Below are positions 18,951-18,964 of a stretch of 18,964 bases of DNA, in pieces. Source of the stretch: JAAXTX01 sp035560715 (GTDB taxonomy: Bacteria > Patescibacteriota > Minisyncoccia > Moranbacterales > UBA1568); the NCBI GenBank assembly GCA_035560715.1, contig DATMYW010000015.1, positions 1-18,964 on the forward strand, read 5' to 3'. A model generated the notes under the pieces. It ran no database searches and was not told the DNA's origin. It worked only from the letters and a program-made list of their open reading frames with translations. Every line of letters begins with the position of its first letter. Positions within the stretch are counted from its first letter, which is position 1. A program made the position numbers and the translations under genes.

Positions 18951-18964
18951 CGAGAAAATTCCTG

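Overview
The window reads as chromosomal core sequence from a Candidate Phyla Radiation (Patescibacteria, Parcubacteria-like) bacterium. This rests on the divergent 5' end of a 16S rRNA gene at the left edge, the compact ribosomal-protein operons, a short EF-Ts, a PEGA-domain membrane protein typical of these genomes, and small Lys/Ala-rich proteins. Base composition is GC-rich, which produces many long antisense shadow ORFs. UGA acts as an ordinary stop codon, so the UGA recoding seen in some CPR lineages does not apply. No CRISPR array, transposase, phage gene or defence system is visible.

Layout. (1) 1-420: 5' end of a leftward 16S gene, a hairpin-rich leader and a near-consensus promoter. 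(2) 417-2533: a membrane protein (leftward) and a PEGA-domain protein (rightward) transcribed divergently. (3) 2732-3989: two unrecognised genes in a leftward pair, apparently led by a leaderless mRNA. (4) 4132-8500: a leftward translation operon infA-rpmJ-[34-codon ORF]-rpsM-rpsK-rpsD-rpoA-rplQ-rplM-rpsI with its own promoter and terminator. (5) 8586-11139: a leftward exonuclease, a trans-prenyl diphosphate synthase and a cis-prenyl transferase. (6) 11221-12568: a leftward tRNA/rpmG cluster (Thr-TGT, Tyr, Thr-GGT, rpmG, Trp, a broken Trp copy, Glu) ending in a strong terminator. (7) 12549-15066: leftward rpsB-tsf-TPR protein, with a long rpsB leader containing a candidate small ORF. (8) 15060-17513: rightward rpmE and prfA-prmC. 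(9) 17539-18606: an orphan protein with a DnaJ-type zinc knuckle. (10) 18571-18950: a leftward histone-H1-like Lys/Ala/Val repeat protein.

Most of the window makes or serves the ribosome: rRNA, tRNAs, ribosomal proteins, IF1, EF-Ts, RF1 and its methyltransferase. RpoA sits inside the ribosomal operon as usual. The prenyl synthase and cis-prenyl transferase would supply the lipid carrier for envelope glycans. Promoters are clear: eight of the nine with a scorable -35 have exactly 17 bp spacing, and at least three others of interest rely on extended -10 (TGn) elements.

Most noteworthy: a 34-codon, GTG-started, strongly basic ORF with a good ribosome-binding site between rpmJ and rpsM (a candidate extra ribosomal or ribosome-associated protein); an RpoA lacking its C-terminal domain, paired with an rRNA promoter lacking an A-tract UP element; divergent rpsB/rpmE promoters sharing one -35 region; an Arg-rich leader ORF ahead of rpsB; a tRNA-Trp remnant carrying a palindrome; and a cis-prenyl transferase with substitutions at conserved positions.
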